Made by a program: the position numbers and the translations under genes. Shown here in pieces: positions 1 through 8,634 of a stretch of 41,509 bases of DNA (position 1 is the stretch's first letter; every line of letters begins with the position of its first letter). The DNA comes from Caulobacterales bacterium. GTDB taxonomy: Bacteria > Pseudomonadota > Alphaproteobacteria > Caulobacterales > Caulobacteraceae. The stretch is from the NCBI GenBank assembly GCA_017302335.1, contig JAFLCT010000010.1, positions 1 through 41,509 on the forward strand, given 5' to 3'. The notes below the pieces were generated by a model. It did no database searches. It had not been told where the DNA came from and saw only the letters and a program-made list of their open reading frames with translations.

Positions 1-1
1 C

Positions 2-286
2 CAGGGCGGGCTGCGGGTTCCGCCTGCCGCCGCCCTCCGGCGGCCGCTTGCGGCGACCCGCTCCGGCCGCGTCGTCCACATCAACAACCGCAAGGTCGCC
101 CGGTTGGCGAAGCTCGCCGGCGCGCCGGACGCCAAGGCGGCGGGGCTGGCGGTGGAGGTTCGCCTTGGCCAGGAGATCGCGGCTGGGGACCCCTTGCTGA
201 CGGTCCATGCCCAGACGCCGGGCGAGCTCGCCTACGCCCTGGACTACGCCGCGGCGAACCTGGATCTCGTGGAGATCGAGGCCTGA
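2..286 (+). CDS. Thymidine phosphorylase family protein, C-terminal fragment (5' end outside window)
   Basis: The open frame enters from the left edge and ends at TGA 284-286. The visible 94 residues match the C-terminal domain of the archaeal-type thymidine/AMP phosphorylase family: a HINNRKVARLAKLAGAP stretch, then a G-x-E-I-A-A-G-D-P-L turn and a closing ELAYALDYA helix. Family members phosphorolyse nucleosides or NMPs to a ribose phosphate and free base. The catalytic domains lie outside the window, so substrate cannot be judged. It is the only plus-strand gene before the minus-strand copper cluster and converges on it. In other proteobacteria this enzyme type often sits with acetate kinase and metal ATPases in low-oxygen or stress clusters, as here; that link is inference. 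Confidence 0.8.
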   Translation, partial: QGGLRVPPAAALRRPLAATRSGRVVHINNRKVARLAKLAGAPDAKAAGLAVEVRLGQEIAAGDPLLTVHAQTPGELAYALDYAAANLDLVEIEA

Positions 287-294
287 CGGCGGAG

Positions 295-597
295 CTAGAC
301 CGTCAACCAGACGAGGGCCAGGTAGCCCGCCAAGGGGAGGATCGCCGCCCAGCAGCCCCAGTAGAGCGCCTCTTCCCACCACGCGGCCGGCCGATCTGCG
401 TCCAGCCTGCGCCGGGCCGTCATCGCCCCGAGATGGGCGAACAGGCCGACGGCGAACGGCTGGGCCGCGGCGGTCTTCAGAACGCCCGCCGCCAGCGCGC
501 CCAAGCCGAGGCCGGCGGGCGCCGCGCCGACAACCGAGAGGGTGTCGAGGGCCTTCGCCCGCCGGGCCAGGGCGACGTCAGGCGCTGGCTTGGCCAT
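295..597 (-). CDS. Small membrane protein of the copper ATPase cluster, function unknown
   Basis: A 100-residue protein. Two or three hydrophobic segments are visible: a Gly/Ala/Leu-rich stretch around residues 20-45, a short one around 50-60 and a clear C-terminal one ([17 protein letters not shown]). I chose the ATG at 597-595 because a GGAG lies 6 nt upstream; an in-frame ATG 39 nt earlier is possible. Its 5' end overlaps the 3' end of the P-type ATPase gene by about 20 bp, so it is probably translated from the same mRNA. I recognise no family; membrane location and operon position suggest a role linked to the ATPase. Confidence 0.6.
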   Translation of the reverse strand: MAKPAPDVALARRAKALDTLSVVGAAPAGLGLGALAAGVLKTAAAQPFAVGLFAHLGAMTARRRLDADRPAAWWEEALYWGCWAAILPLAGYLALVWLTV

Positions 598-2962
598 GGG
601 CCGCTCCGTCTTGATGCGGATGTCCCTGGCGGACATGCGCCCGGGGCCCGAGCCGCGTCCGCTTCAGCAACAGGGCGTTGATGGCGACCAGGGCCGAACT
701 GCCGGACATGGCCAGGGCGGCGATCTCCGGACTGAGGGTGAACGGATAGAAGACGCCGGCCGCCAACGGGAAGGCGATGACATTGTAGCCGACGGCCCAC
801 CAGAGGTTCTGGTGCATCTTGCGCAGGGTGGCGCGGGAGAGGGCGATCGCCTTGACCACGTCGGCCGGGTCGGAGCGCATCAGCACGACATCGGCGCTCT
901 CGATCGCCACATCTGTCCCCGCGCCGATGGCGAAGCCGACGTCGGCCTGGGTGAGGGCCGGCGCATCGTTGACGCCGTCGCCGACCATGCCGACCTTGTT
1001 TCCTTCGTCCTGCAGCGCCTTGACCTTCGCGGCCTTGTCCCCCGGCAGCACCTCGGCCAGAACGATGTCGATGCCCAGTTCATCGGCGATGCGTTTGGCG
1101 GTGCCGAGGTTGTCGCCGGTCATCATCGCCACCTTGACCCCCAGCGCCTGGAGCGCCTCGATCGTCTGACGCGCGGTGGGACGCACGGCGTCGGCGACGG
1201 CGATCAGGCCGATGATCCGACCCTCCTCGGCGATATGGACGACGGTGCGGCCGGCGCCCTGCAAGCGCTCGGACTCGGCGGCGAGATCGCCGAGATCGAC
1301 GCCGTGCTCGGCCATCAGGATGCGGTTGCCGGACAGCAGCTGACGGCCCTCGACGGTCGCCATCAGGCCCTTGCCGCCGAAGGACTGGAAGTCCGTGGCG
1401 ACCGCCACCGGCAGACCCGCGGCGCGCTCGCGCACCGCCTTGGCGATGTGATGCTCGGAGCCTTGCTCGATGGCGATGGCCCGGGTGAGCAGGGCCGTCT
1501 CGTCGAGCCCGGCGGCGGGCACGACCTGCACCACCTTCGGCGCGCCCATGGTCAGAGTGCCGGTCTTGTCGAAGACCACGACATCCAGCTTGACCGACTC
1601 CTCGAGGGCCGCGGCGTCCTTGATGAGGATTCCGTTCTGGGCCCCGAGGCCGGTGCCAACCATGACCGCCATGGGGGTGGCGAGGCCCAGGGCGTCCGGG
1701 CAGGCGATAACGAAGACGGTGATCGTCAGGGTCATGGCGAACAGCAGCGACTGGCCGATCACCCAGAACCAGATGGAGAAGGTCAGGAGGCCGATGACGA
1801 TCGCCGCCAGCACCAGCCATTGCGACGCGCGATCGGCGAGCAACTGGGCCGGGGCCTTGGAGTTCTGGGCCTCCTGGACCAGTTTGACGATCTGGGCGAG
1901 GGCGGTGTCCGCCCCGATCCGGGTGGCGCGATAGCGAAACGCCCCGGCGCCGTTGATCGAGCCGCCGACCACGGTGTCGCCGACCGCCTTGGCGACGGGC
2001 AGGGATTCTCCGGTCAGCATGGACTCGTCGATGTCCGAACGGCCGTCCTCGATGGTCCCGTCGACGGGGATCCTGCCGCCGGGCCGCACGATGACCTCGT
2101 CGCCGACGATCACTGCCGAGGTCGCGATTTCGATCTCGACTCCGTTCCGCCGCACCCGGGCCGTCGGCGGCGCGAGGTCCATCAGATGGCGGATGGCCTC
2201 GGATGCGCCGGCCCTCGCCCGCATCTCAAGCCAATGGCCGAGCAGGATGAACACCAGCAGCAGGGCGGAGGCTTCATAGAACTGGGGCGCGTCGTAGAAG
2301 AAGGTCGAGCCGATGCTGAAGAGATAGCCCGTGCCCACGCTGAGCAGGACGAGGACGGCCATGTTGAGGGCGCCGCGGCGCAGCGCCCGAACTGCCGCCA
2401 CGAAGAAGGGCCAACCCGGATAAAGGATCGCGGCGCTGGCGAGCACGAACAAAGTCGGCTCGAGCGGCAGGCCGAAGGGCGGCTCCATCTTCATGAAGTC
2501 CATGCCCATGGGGGCCAGGAAGAAGATCGGGATCGTGAACAGCAGGCTGATCAGGAAGCGATTGCGCATGTCCCGCGCCATCGCCTGCATGTCGGCGCCG
2601 GGGCCGTGACCCATATCGTCATGGGCCGAGTGGGCGTCGCCGCCCTTCGCCGTCCGGGGTCCGTGCGCGGCGTGGTCGTGATGCGACGCAGCGTGGACGA
2701 GCGCCGGCGGGGCGGTGTCGGCGTCCGGCGCGCAGACGTGGCGGGGGAGGACCTCGCCCCGGCAATGGAAACCACAATCGCGCACCGCCTGGCGCAGCGC
2801 CGCGACGCTCGTCCTGGACTCGTCGTAGGTGACGGTCGCCGAGGCCGAGGCGAAGTTCGCCGCGACCTGGGCGACACCCGGCAAGGCGCGGAGTTTCTTT
2901 TCGACCACGAGGGGATCGAGCGGGGTTCTGAAGCTGGTGACGTCGACGGTCGCGGTGCGCAA
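578..2962 (-). CDS. Heavy-metal (copper-type) P1B ATPase with CPD ion motif
   Basis: A 794-residue metal-exporting ATPase of the inner membrane. Visible in order: an N-terminal HMA-like domain (about 1-70) lacking the usual CxxC (TSFRTP in its place); a His/Asp/Met-rich linker (about 90-125); membrane helices; the actuator loop with TGES; an ion-site helix reading [10 protein letters not shown] instead of CPC; DKTGTLT phosphorylation site; a nucleotide domain with SEHH where SEHP is usual; [16 protein letters not shown]; and last helices with GYN and MSGSS as in Cu(I) pumps. The start is TTG at 2962-2960, with GGAG 5 nt upstream. It lies 24 bp downstream of the methyltransferase-like gene. 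Copper is the likeliest substrate from the context, but the CPD site makes selectivity uncertain. Confidence 0.92.
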   Translation of the reverse strand: MRTATVDVTSFRTPLDPLVVEKKLRALPGVAQVAANFASASATVTYDESRTSVAALRQAVRDCGFHCRGEVLPRHVCAPDADTAPPALVHAASHHDHAAHGPRTAKGGDAHSAHDDMGHGPGADMQAMARDMRNRFLISLLFTIPIFFLAPMGMDFMKMEPPFGLPLEPTLFVLASAAILYPGWPFFVAAVRALRRGALNMAVLVLLSVGTGYLFSIGSTFFYDAPQFYEASALLLVFILLGHWLEMRARAGASEAIRHLMDLAPPTARVRRNGVEIEIATSAVIVGDEVIVRPGGRIPVDGTIEDGRSDIDESMLTGESLPVAKAVGDTVVGGSINGAGAFRYRATRIGADTALAQIVKLVQEAQNSKAPAQLLADRASQWLVLAAIVIGLLTFSIWFWVIGQSLLFAMTLTITVFVIACPDALGLATPMAVMVGTGLGAQNGILIKDAAALEESVKLDVVVFDKTGTLTMGAPKVVQVVPAAGLDETALLTRAIAIEQGSEHHIAKAVRERAAGLPVAVATDFQSFGGKGLMATVEGRQLLSGNRILMAEHGVDLGDLAAESERLQGAGRTVVHIAEEGRIIGLIAVADAVRPTARQTIEALQALGVKVAMMTGDNLGTAKRIADELGIDIVLAEVLPGDKAAKVKALQDEGNKVGMVGDGVNDAPALTQADVGFAIGAGTDVAIESADVVLMRSDPADVVKAIALSRATLRKMHQNLWWAVGYNVIAFPLAAGVFYPFTLSPEIAALAMSGSSALVAINALLLKRTRLGPRAHVRQGHPHQDGAAHGQASA

Positions 2963-2986
2963 GGGAACTCCTGGACGGAAGGCGGG

Positions 2987-3634
2987 TCAGGCGGCCGCGG
3001 GCGCGCCCAGTCGAGGCAGAAACGCTGGCGTGACGGCCTTGTAGCGGCGGTAGGCGTCGCCGAACTCGGCCAGCACGGCCTTCTCCTCGGCCAACGCCAG
3101 CCGCCGGTAGGTCACGACCAGGATCGGGAACATGATAAGGGTCAGGAGGGTCGGCCACTGCAACAGGAAGCCGAACATCACCAGCACGAAGCCGACGTAC
3201 TGAGGATGACGCATCCGCGAGTAGGGGCCGGTGGACGCCAGCACGCCCTCCTTCTGGGCCCGGTAGAGCACGGACCAGGCGGTCGAAATCAGCCAGAAGC
3301 CGAGGCCGATGAAGATGAAGCTCAGGATATGGAACGGGCCGAAGTGGGGGTTGGCCTTCCAGCCGATGGTCATCTCCAGCAGGTGGCCTGCATCGTGCGA
3401 CAGCCAATTGACGCCGGGGAGCCGCGTCTGCAGCCAGCCCGACAGCAGGTAGATGGTGAGCGGAAAGCCGTACATCTCGGTGAAGAGCGCCACGATGAAG
3501 GCGCTGAAGGCGCCGAACGCCCGCCAGTCGAGGCTCGTCCGCGGCTTGAAGAAGCTGAGCGCGAAGAAAATGAATAGGACGGAATTGACGATCACCAGGG
3601 ACCAGAGGCCGTAGGCTTGGGGTGTCTGGGTCAT
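2987..3634 (-). CDS. Isoprenylcysteine carboxyl methyltransferase (ICMT/PEMT-like) family membrane protein
   Basis: A 215-residue polytopic membrane protein. The C-terminal half carries the family signature: GPYSRMRHPQYVGFVLVMFG, followed by a hydrophobic pair of helices and the closing EEKAVLAEFGDAYRRYKAVTPAF. This corresponds to the SAM-binding RHP-Y and E-E-x2-L-x6-Y-x2-Y motifs of prokaryotic ICMT/NnrU-like proteins. Bacterial members next to copper ATPases and DUF2933 proteins are common, but their methyl acceptor is not known. The ATG at 3634-3632 overlaps the stop of the upstream DUF2933 gene as ATGA, so the two are translationally coupled; this also supports the start over upstream in-frame codons. 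Confidence 0.85.
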   Translation of the reverse strand: MTQTPQAYGLWSLVIVNSVLFIFFALSFFKPRTSLDWRAFGAFSAFIVALFTEMYGFPLTIYLLSGWLQTRLPGVNWLSHDAGHLLEMTIGWKANPHFGPFHILSFIFIGLGFWLISTAWSVLYRAQKEGVLASTGPYSRMRHPQYVGFVLVMFGFLLQWPTLLTLIMFPILVVTYRRLALAEEKAVLAEFGDAYRRYKAVTPAFLPRLGAPAAA

Positions 3635-3861
3635 GGCGCGCGCCCGCTGTCGGGGTCTTGAGCGCGGGGGGCGTGTGCATGGCCCCCGTGCGAGCCATGT
3701 CGCCCATGCATCGTGAAGTGCATGAGCGGACAGAGGAGGAGCAGCAGCAGAGGCGCCCATCCCAGCAGGTGCATTCGATGTTCGAAGGCCAGCAGGGCCA
3801 GGAGCGTCAGGGCGAAGAGCCCGATCACGACCTTCGCCGCCAGTCCCAGGTTCGTCCTCAT
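3631..3861 (-). CDS. DUF2933 family small membrane protein
   Basis: A 76-residue protein starting at ATG 3861-3859 behind a GGAGGG ribosome site. It has a first hydrophobic helix (AAKVVIGLFALTLLALLAF), a second one (WAPLLLLLLCPLMHF) and a His/Gly-rich tail (HGRHGSHGGHAHA) that could bind metal. The CPLMH-F-MHG-HG pattern is typical of DUF2933 proteins, small membrane proteins regularly found with copper ATPases and ICMT-like proteins. It is the first gene of the leftward copper cluster (DUF2933, ICMT-like, P1B ATPase, small membrane protein). Its function is unknown; a copper-binding accessory role is inferred. Confidence 0.8.
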   Translation of the reverse strand: MRTNLGLAAKVVIGLFALTLLALLAFEHRMHLLGWAPLLLLLLCPLMHFTMHGRHGSHGGHAHAPRAQDPDSGRAP

Positions 3862-3971
3862 CTCAAGGCCCTCCCTCCAAAGGATACGCAGCGAAACGGT
3901 GAGCCCCTCGCCAGGGTGTCCGCCGCGGCACCTCCCTCGACGCAGGCTGAACCGGGACGCCACGGGCCGCC

Positions 3972-3985
3972 TTGATCTGACGCAA
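3972..3985. promoter_or_regulatory. Possible FNR/FixK-type box upstream of the copper cluster
   Basis: TTGATCTGACGCAA resembles the FNR/FixK consensus TTGAT-N4-ATCAA: the left half-site is perfect and the right matches three of five bases. It lies 111 bp upstream of the DUF2933 start codon, between that gene and the acetate kinase stop. Low-oxygen control would suit an acetate kinase/nucleoside phosphorylase/copper ATPase cluster. It is a single imperfect site and could be chance. Confidence 0.35.
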
Positions 3986-4026
3986 ACCGAAATTGCCCCC
4001 GCCGCGGCCCCTGGCGGGAGCGGAAT

Positions 4027-5208
4027 TCACCCTCGGCTTCGACGGAGCCAGTCGCCGGCAAGGCGGGCGATCATCGACTGTTCGTCTGTGGGGAGCACAA
4101 GCACATTGACGGCCGAGTCTCCGGCGCTGATGCGTCGGTCGCCTGCGGTGTTCCGGGCCTCGTCCAGGCGGACCCCGAGCCAGCCCGCGGCCGCGCAGAT
4201 CCGCCGCCGGATCTCCGGCGAGTTCTCTCCGATGCCGGCGGTGAACACCAGGGTGTCCAGGCCGCCCAGCGCGGCGGCGAGAGAGCCGATGGCGCGACCG
4301 GCGCGGTAGACGAACAGGTCCACCGCCTCGCGGGCTTCCGAGGCGCCGCTGCCCAGCAGGACCTCCATGTCCCCGGAAAGGCCGGAGACGCCCAGCAGGC
4401 CGGAGTGGTGGGTGAGCAGATCGGCGACCGCGTCGGGCGACAGGCCCCGATCGCTAATCAGATGCAGGACCACGCCCGGATCGAGCGCGCCGCTGCGGGT
4501 GCTCATCGGCAGCCCATCCAGGGGCGTCATCCCCATGGTCGTGGCCATACTGCGCCCGTCATGGAGCGCGCAGAGGCTAGCTCCGGAGCCCAAGTGGGCG
4601 ACGATGGTCCGGCCGCCCGCCCGCTCGCCGAGGACCGTCTGCAGCGCCTGCGCGATCCAGGCGAAAGACAAGCCGTGAAAGCCGTAGCTCATCACGCCGT
4701 CGCCGCTGAGGGCGCGGGGCAGGGCGTAGAGGCGCGCAAGCCGGGGCTGGGAGTGATGGAAGGCCGTATCGAAGCATCCCAGGTGCGGAACGCCGGGGAT
4801 CGCCGCCATGGCCGTCTCGACGCAGGCGATATTGACCTCTTGATGCGCTGGAGCCAGCGGCGCAAGCCGCCGCAGGTCCGCCAGCACCCGTCCGTCCAAC
4901 GGGGTGGGTTCGAAATAGTCCCGACCACCATGCACGATCCGGTGCCCGACCGCCGTGATCTCTCCGAGCCGCTTCGCGGCGCGCAGGCGCTCGAGCAGCA
5001 GGTCCAGAGCTCGCGAGGCCGACATCGGCCCGCCTGAGAGCGGCTCGTGCCGAGACTCTGTCGCGTCTTCCCGCCGGACGCTCAGGCGCGGTTCGCCGGC
5101 CAGTCCAGCGACGGAGGCGCTCCAGACCCGCCGTTCGCCGAGCTCGTCATGGAGGGCGCACTTCAGGCTGGATGAACCGGCATTGATGGCGAGGATCAGA
5201 CCAGCCAC
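4027..5208 (-). CDS. ackA: Acetate kinase
   Basis: A 393-residue ASKHA-fold kinase converting acetyl phosphate + ADP to acetate + ATP (reversible), cytosolic. The sequence shows the N-terminal phosphate-binding LAINAGSSSLK, the GHRIVHGG segment, FDTAFHHSQP, the YGFHGLS signature, AHLGSGASLCA, TPLDGLPMSTRSG, and FTAGIGENSPEIR near the C-terminus. Length is normal for the family. The start is GTG at 5208-5206 with GGAG 6 nt upstream. No phosphotransacetylase gene is in the window; it may lie to the left. It is divergent from the ATP-grasp-like gene across a 92-bp spacer with an inverted repeat. It is a probable substrate-level ATP source in low oxygen. Confidence 0.95.
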   Translation of the reverse strand: MAGLILAINAGSSSLKCALHDELGERRVWSASVAGLAGEPRLSVRREDATESRHEPLSGGPMSASRALDLLLERLRAAKRLGEITAVGHRIVHGGRDYFEPTPLDGRVLADLRRLAPLAPAHQEVNIACVETAMAAIPGVPHLGCFDTAFHHSQPRLARLYALPRALSGDGVMSYGFHGLSFAWIAQALQTVLGERAGGRTIVAHLGSGASLCALHDGRSMATTMGMTPLDGLPMSTRSGALDPGVVLHLISDRGLSPDAVADLLTHHSGLLGVSGLSGDMEVLLGSGASEAREAVDLFVYRAGRAIGSLAAALGGLDTLVFTAGIGENSPEIRRRICAAAGWLGVRLDEARNTAGDRRISAGDSAVNVLVLPTDEQSMIARLAGDWLRRSRG

Positions 5209-5235
5209 TGTCGCTCCGACTCGACGGCTCGGTTT

Positions 5236-5259
5236 ACGAACCCGGACAAGCAGGTTCGT
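5236..5259. promoter_or_regulatory. Inverted repeat between divergent ackA and ATP-grasp-like genes
   Basis: Perfect 7-bp arms ACGAACC and GGTTCGT are separated by 10 bp, in the 92-bp divergent spacer. Arm spacing is close to one helical turn, as in operators for dimeric regulators. No regulator gene is adjacent; the assignment rests on symmetry and position only. Confidence 0.3.
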
Positions 5260-5300
5260 TCCTGGGCCGGGGTTTGTGAAGACAGGGAAGAGGACGTCGC

Positions 5301-6575
5301 ATGACGCACGACGACGCCGGTCGGCCGAGCCGGGACGAGGTGCTCAATCGGGCGTGTTTCTGCATCACGCTCGAACGGCCGGCGCTCGAGACCGCCCTTC
5401 GCCGCGAAACCTCAGATCCGCAATTGATCGACGCCCTGCTTTCCGAGCGTCCGCATCTATTCTCGAACGGGCCCGTCTTCGTCTCCAAAGAGGACCTCGC
5501 GGCTATGACCGTGGTCGTCGAGGCCTTGGAAGCGGCGGCCGAGACCCCAAGCTACCAGGAGCAGGTGACGAGCTGGGCGCCCGAGATCGCTCGGCGGGAT
5601 TTTGGCCCTCGCGGCGCCTTCATGGGGTACGACTTCCATCTGGGCGACGACGGGCCGCGGCTCATCGAGATCAACACCAACGCCGGCGGCGCCTTCCTCA
5701 ACGCCATGCTGGCGCGGGCGCAGAGCGCTTGCTGTCGCGAGGTGAGAGAGGCCTTTCCGGTTGACGGGTCCGGAGCGTTCGAGGCGGCGGTCTGGCGCAT
5801 GTTCCTCGACGAATGGGCGTCGCAAGGGAGGGCTGGGCAGCCCGGCCTGATCGCCATTGTCGACGACAGGCCGACGGAGCAGTACCTCTATCCGGAGTTC
5901 CTGCTGGCGAAGTCGCTGTTCGAACGGCGCGGCGTCGAGGCGGTGATCGCCGATCCGACGGAGTTCGACCACGCCGGCGGCCGGCTGTCGCACCGGGGTC
6001 GTGCGATCGACCTGGTCTACAACCGGCTCGTGGATTTCGCTTTCGAGGCGGAAGACCACCGACCGCTTCGTGACGCCTACCTCGATGGGGCGGTGGTGGT
6101 GACGCCGAACGCCCGAAATCACGCTCTGCTGGCCGACAAGCGGAACCTGGTGCTGCTTTCCGATCCGGCGGCTGTGCGCGCGTTGGGGCTTCCGGATCGA
6201 CACGAGCGGGCGCTGGCGGCGATTCCGAGAACCATTCTCGTGACCAAGGAAAACGCTGAAGCGATGTGGGCCGAGCGCAAGCAGTTCTTCTTCAAGCCCG
6301 CGGGCGGGCACGGCGGCAAGGCGGTCTACCGTGGCGACAAGATCACCCGCGGGGTTTGGGCGCTTGTGAGCAAGGGCGGCTACATCGCCCAAGAGGTTGC
6401 CCCGCCCGGTGAGCGCCGGGTCCGCGTGGACGGCGAGGTGCGGTCTCTGAAGCTGGACGTCCGCCTCTACACCTACCGAGCCAGGCCCCTTCTCGCCGCC
6501 GCCCGCGTCTATCAGGGCCAGACCACCAACTTCAGGACTCCCGGCGGCGGTTTCGCGCCGGTCTATGCGGTGTAG
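5301..6575 (+). CDS. ATP-grasp-like protein of unknown function
   Basis: A 424-residue soluble protein. The central RLIEINTNAGGAFLNAM segment resembles the metal/ATP-binding strand of ATP-grasp ligases (E-x-N-x-N). The later ADKRNLVLLSD and KPAGGHGGKAVYRGDK segments resemble the nucleotide-binding lysine and glycine-rich loop, but in an order suggesting a circularly permuted ATP-grasp fold, as in glutathionylspermidine-synthase-like proteins. I cannot name a substrate. Start ATG 5301 is preceded by GAAGAGG about 8 nt upstream. It is divergent from ackA, with no same-strand partner nearby. Carboxylate-amine or phosphoryl transfer chemistry is inferred only from the fold. Confidence 0.65.
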   Translation: MTHDDAGRPSRDEVLNRACFCITLERPALETALRRETSDPQLIDALLSERPHLFSNGPVFVSKEDLAAMTVVVEALEAAAETPSYQEQVTSWAPEIARRDFGPRGAFMGYDFHLGDDGPRLIEINTNAGGAFLNAMLARAQSACCREVREAFPVDGSGAFEAAVWRMFLDEWASQGRAGQPGLIAIVDDRPTEQYLYPEFLLAKSLFERRGVEAVIADPTEFDHAGGRLSHRGRAIDLVYNRLVDFAFEAEDHRPLRDAYLDGAVVVTPNARNHALLADKRNLVLLSDPAAVRALGLPDRHERALAAIPRTILVTKENAEAMWAERKQFFFKPAGGHGGKAVYRGDKITRGVWALVSKGGYIAQEVAPPGERRVRVDGEVRSLKLDVRLYTYRARPLLAAARVYQGQTTNFRTPGGGFAPVYAV

Positions 6576-6700
6576 GGGCGGCGACGGACGGGCGGCGGGC
6601 GGCAAGCCCAGCCCTTAAAGTCGACCGTTGCGGCAACTCCCAGTTGCCATCATCGGCGAGGTGTCCGAGCCTCGCCCGTCTTTCCAGACGGGTGGGTGCG

Positions 6701-7651
6701 ATGCCGACAACAGTGGTCAAGCCGATCCATTTCGAAGACTTCGGCGGCGTGGATTTCGAGCGCCTGGTCTTCGCCTACCTGCTGCGGGCGGGCTGGGTCG
6801 ATGTCGCCTGGCACGGCCAGACAGGGAGTGACTTGGGCCGCGACATCATCGGGACGCAGGTCTTCGATGATGAACCTAATCGCCGAACCGTCGTGCAATG
6901 CGTCAATCGCACCAGCCTCACCAAGACCAAGGCCGAACGGGACATGCGGCGGGCCGCCGATGCCCCGACCGGAAAGCCCGACGCCATACGCTTCATCTGT
7001 CGCGCCAACATCTCGTCGGAGCGACGGGACCACGTCAGAATCTTTGGACGGTCGCTCGGCGTCACGCACGCCGACGCCTGGTCCGGCGGCGAGTTCGAGG
7101 AGCATCTGCGCCATGACGCCGAGTTCCTGTTGCGGCGGTTCGTGGAAGGCGTGGCGTTCCCCGGCGGCGCTGAGGATTTGCGCCGGTTCATTGACGATTT
7201 CCCGGACCTGACTGACGATGACGCACTGCAGCTGATGGCGGCGGTGTTCGATCGTCCCGTCTTCCACACGCCCTTCCAGGGTGAAAGCCAGTTGCCGGCC
7301 TTCCAACAGGCGATCAGCGACGCCATCGAAGCGCTCAACACCGGCGTGTGGCGAACGCGGGAAGGGCTTGAGGTGCGGCGCATCCCGTCACGCCATCACA
7401 TCCGGTCGGCCGCCGTCCGGGCAACGTTGGCGACCGTCGTCGAGAAGCTCGACCTCACGCGCGAGCTGTTCAGGGCCCGGCTGGCCGACGGTGGCGTGCG
7501 GCATTGCGACTGCGGCCAGGAGGACTGCCCCGTATTCATGGTGACTGAGGCGGCGGCAGCTGAACTCGACACGGCGAGAAGGGACGCGCTGCGGACCTTC
7601 GGCTCGGTGACCCACGGGTTCGATGTCGAAATCCGGGAAGGCCGCTGGTGA
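6701..7651 (+). CDS. Mrr-like restriction-endonuclease-fold protein with altered active site (putative defence module, gene 1)
   Basis: A 316-residue protein. The N-terminal 70 residues look like a PD-(D/E)XK nuclease domain of the Mrr type: an acidic helix with FERLVFAYLLRAGW (E20), GSDLGRDIIG (D44/D48), then VVQCVN where the catalytic Q-x-K strand is expected, so the lysine position (68) is Val. A short Cys/His cluster, HCDCGQEDC (about 268-276), lies near the C-terminus and could bind zinc. The middle is unassigned. I chose ATG 6701, with a weak GGTGGG upstream; an in-frame start at 6644 is possible. Its stop overlaps the GTG start of the next gene (GTGA), so the two proteins are probably made together. 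Function unknown; a defence or DNA-sensing role is inferred. Confidence 0.6.
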   Translation: MPTTVVKPIHFEDFGGVDFERLVFAYLLRAGWVDVAWHGQTGSDLGRDIIGTQVFDDEPNRRTVVQCVNRTSLTKTKAERDMRRAADAPTGKPDAIRFICRANISSERRDHVRIFGRSLGVTHADAWSGGEFEEHLRHDAEFLLRRFVEGVAFPGGAEDLRRFIDDFPDLTDDDALQLMAAVFDRPVFHTPFQGESQLPAFQQAISDAIEALNTGVWRTREGLEVRRIPSRHHIRSAAVRATLATVVEKLDLTRELFRARLADGGVRHCDCGQEDCPVFMVTEAAAAELDTARRDALRTFGSVTHGFDVEIREGRW

Positions 7652-8634
7652 GTGCGCCCTCGCTCTATGCTCGGATGCGCGAGCACGGGACGCTGACGGA
7701 GACGCCCAAGGACATCCCCGACGCGGTTTTCGCGCTGCCGTCGACTCTCAACTGGATGAAGGCCCTGGCGATCCTGACTACGGAACTTGGGGTGGATTTC
7801 CAGAACGCGCGGACCTTCTACCAGCGCGTCCAGCGACGCGACCTGGCCGAGCCGCAACTTAACTCGGTCTTCGAGCAACTCCTTTTCTCTCTCAATCAGC
7901 TCGCGGCCCTGCGTGCCCTGACGGCGGTCCCGAACAAGGCCGATGTCGCCCGGGTCGGCATCGTGACCTGGTACTATGGCGTCTACGGCGCGGCCTCGGC
8001 GATGATCGCGGCCGCAGACGGGTCCTTTCCGGAGACTCACGCGATGACGGCCCTGCAGTGGGACCGGCAGTTCGCCAACCCCAAGCTGGCGATGCCGCCC
8101 TTCGCCGATCGACTGAGCAGTGTGAAGAAGACCGACGCCGACGCAGAACTGGCGGCGCCCCGATCGCGCGGACAGTATTCGTTGACCACCACGCCAACAA
8201 CGCTCGAACAGGCTTGGGGGTGTAGTGCGGAGTACCTGTCCGGCACCGCGGCCTGGGAACGATGGAACCAGGAGCAGCGGGTCCGGAGTTCCCCGGCCTT
8301 CAAAGCCTTGGAGGTCGAGGACTTTCGCACCAAGGCCGCCCGGGAACTGCGCGACGCCGCCTTCGTCCGAAAGAGCATCTGCTTCCTCCACGAGGCGTCC
8401 CGCTATCGCGGCAAGGCCAACTATCGGGACGCCATCTATCTCGCCTACGGCAGGTCTGTCTCGACCCTGGTCGATGGCTTCATCGACGATCTGGCGATCG
8501 TGCTGTCCCGCTTCTCCGCCATGGCCGCGGGCTACAGTTCGGTGCGGATGGGCAGGGACCGCTGGACCGAGTTCATGACGGACCTGGAAGCCCGGCGGGC
8601 TATTTCACTCTCGCCATTGGAGGTGTGGTCGTAG
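7648..8634 (+). CDS. Uncharacterised protein coupled to the nuclease-like gene (putative module, gene 2)
   Basis: A 328-residue, largely helical soluble protein beginning at GTG 7648, overlapping the upstream stop by 4 nt. Two regions stand out: GIVTWYYGVYGAASAMIAA (about 92-110), which resembles the helical core of HEPN-like or SAV2148-like proteins, and SRYRGKANYRDAIYLAYG (about 250-267). I could not assign a family. No signal peptide or membrane helix is seen. The overlap and shared orientation mean it should be stoichiometric with the nuclease-like protein, either as partner, regulator or effector. It is the last gene before the left guaA-type repeat. Confidence 0.55.
   Translation: MSAPSLYARMREHGTLTETPKDIPDAVFALPSTLNWMKALAILTTELGVDFQNARTFYQRVQRRDLAEPQLNSVFEQLLFSLNQLAALRALTAVPNKADVARVGIVTWYYGVYGAASAMIAAADGSFPETHAMTALQWDRQFANPKLAMPPFADRLSSVKKTDADAELAAPRSRGQYSLTTTPTTLEQAWGCSAEYLSGTAAWERWNQEQRVRSSPAFKALEVEDFRTKAARELRDAAFVRKSICFLHEASRYRGKANYRDAIYLAYGRSVSTLVDGFIDDLAIVLSRFSAMAAGYSSVRMGRDRWTEFMTDLEARRAISLSPLEVWS

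Noticed and set aside
542..3577. A 1011-codon open frame on the plus strand
   Set aside because: It lies antisense to the P-type ATPase and methyltransferase-like genes, is rich in Gly/Arg/Gln/His in the way of high-GC antisense frames, and has no recognisable domain.
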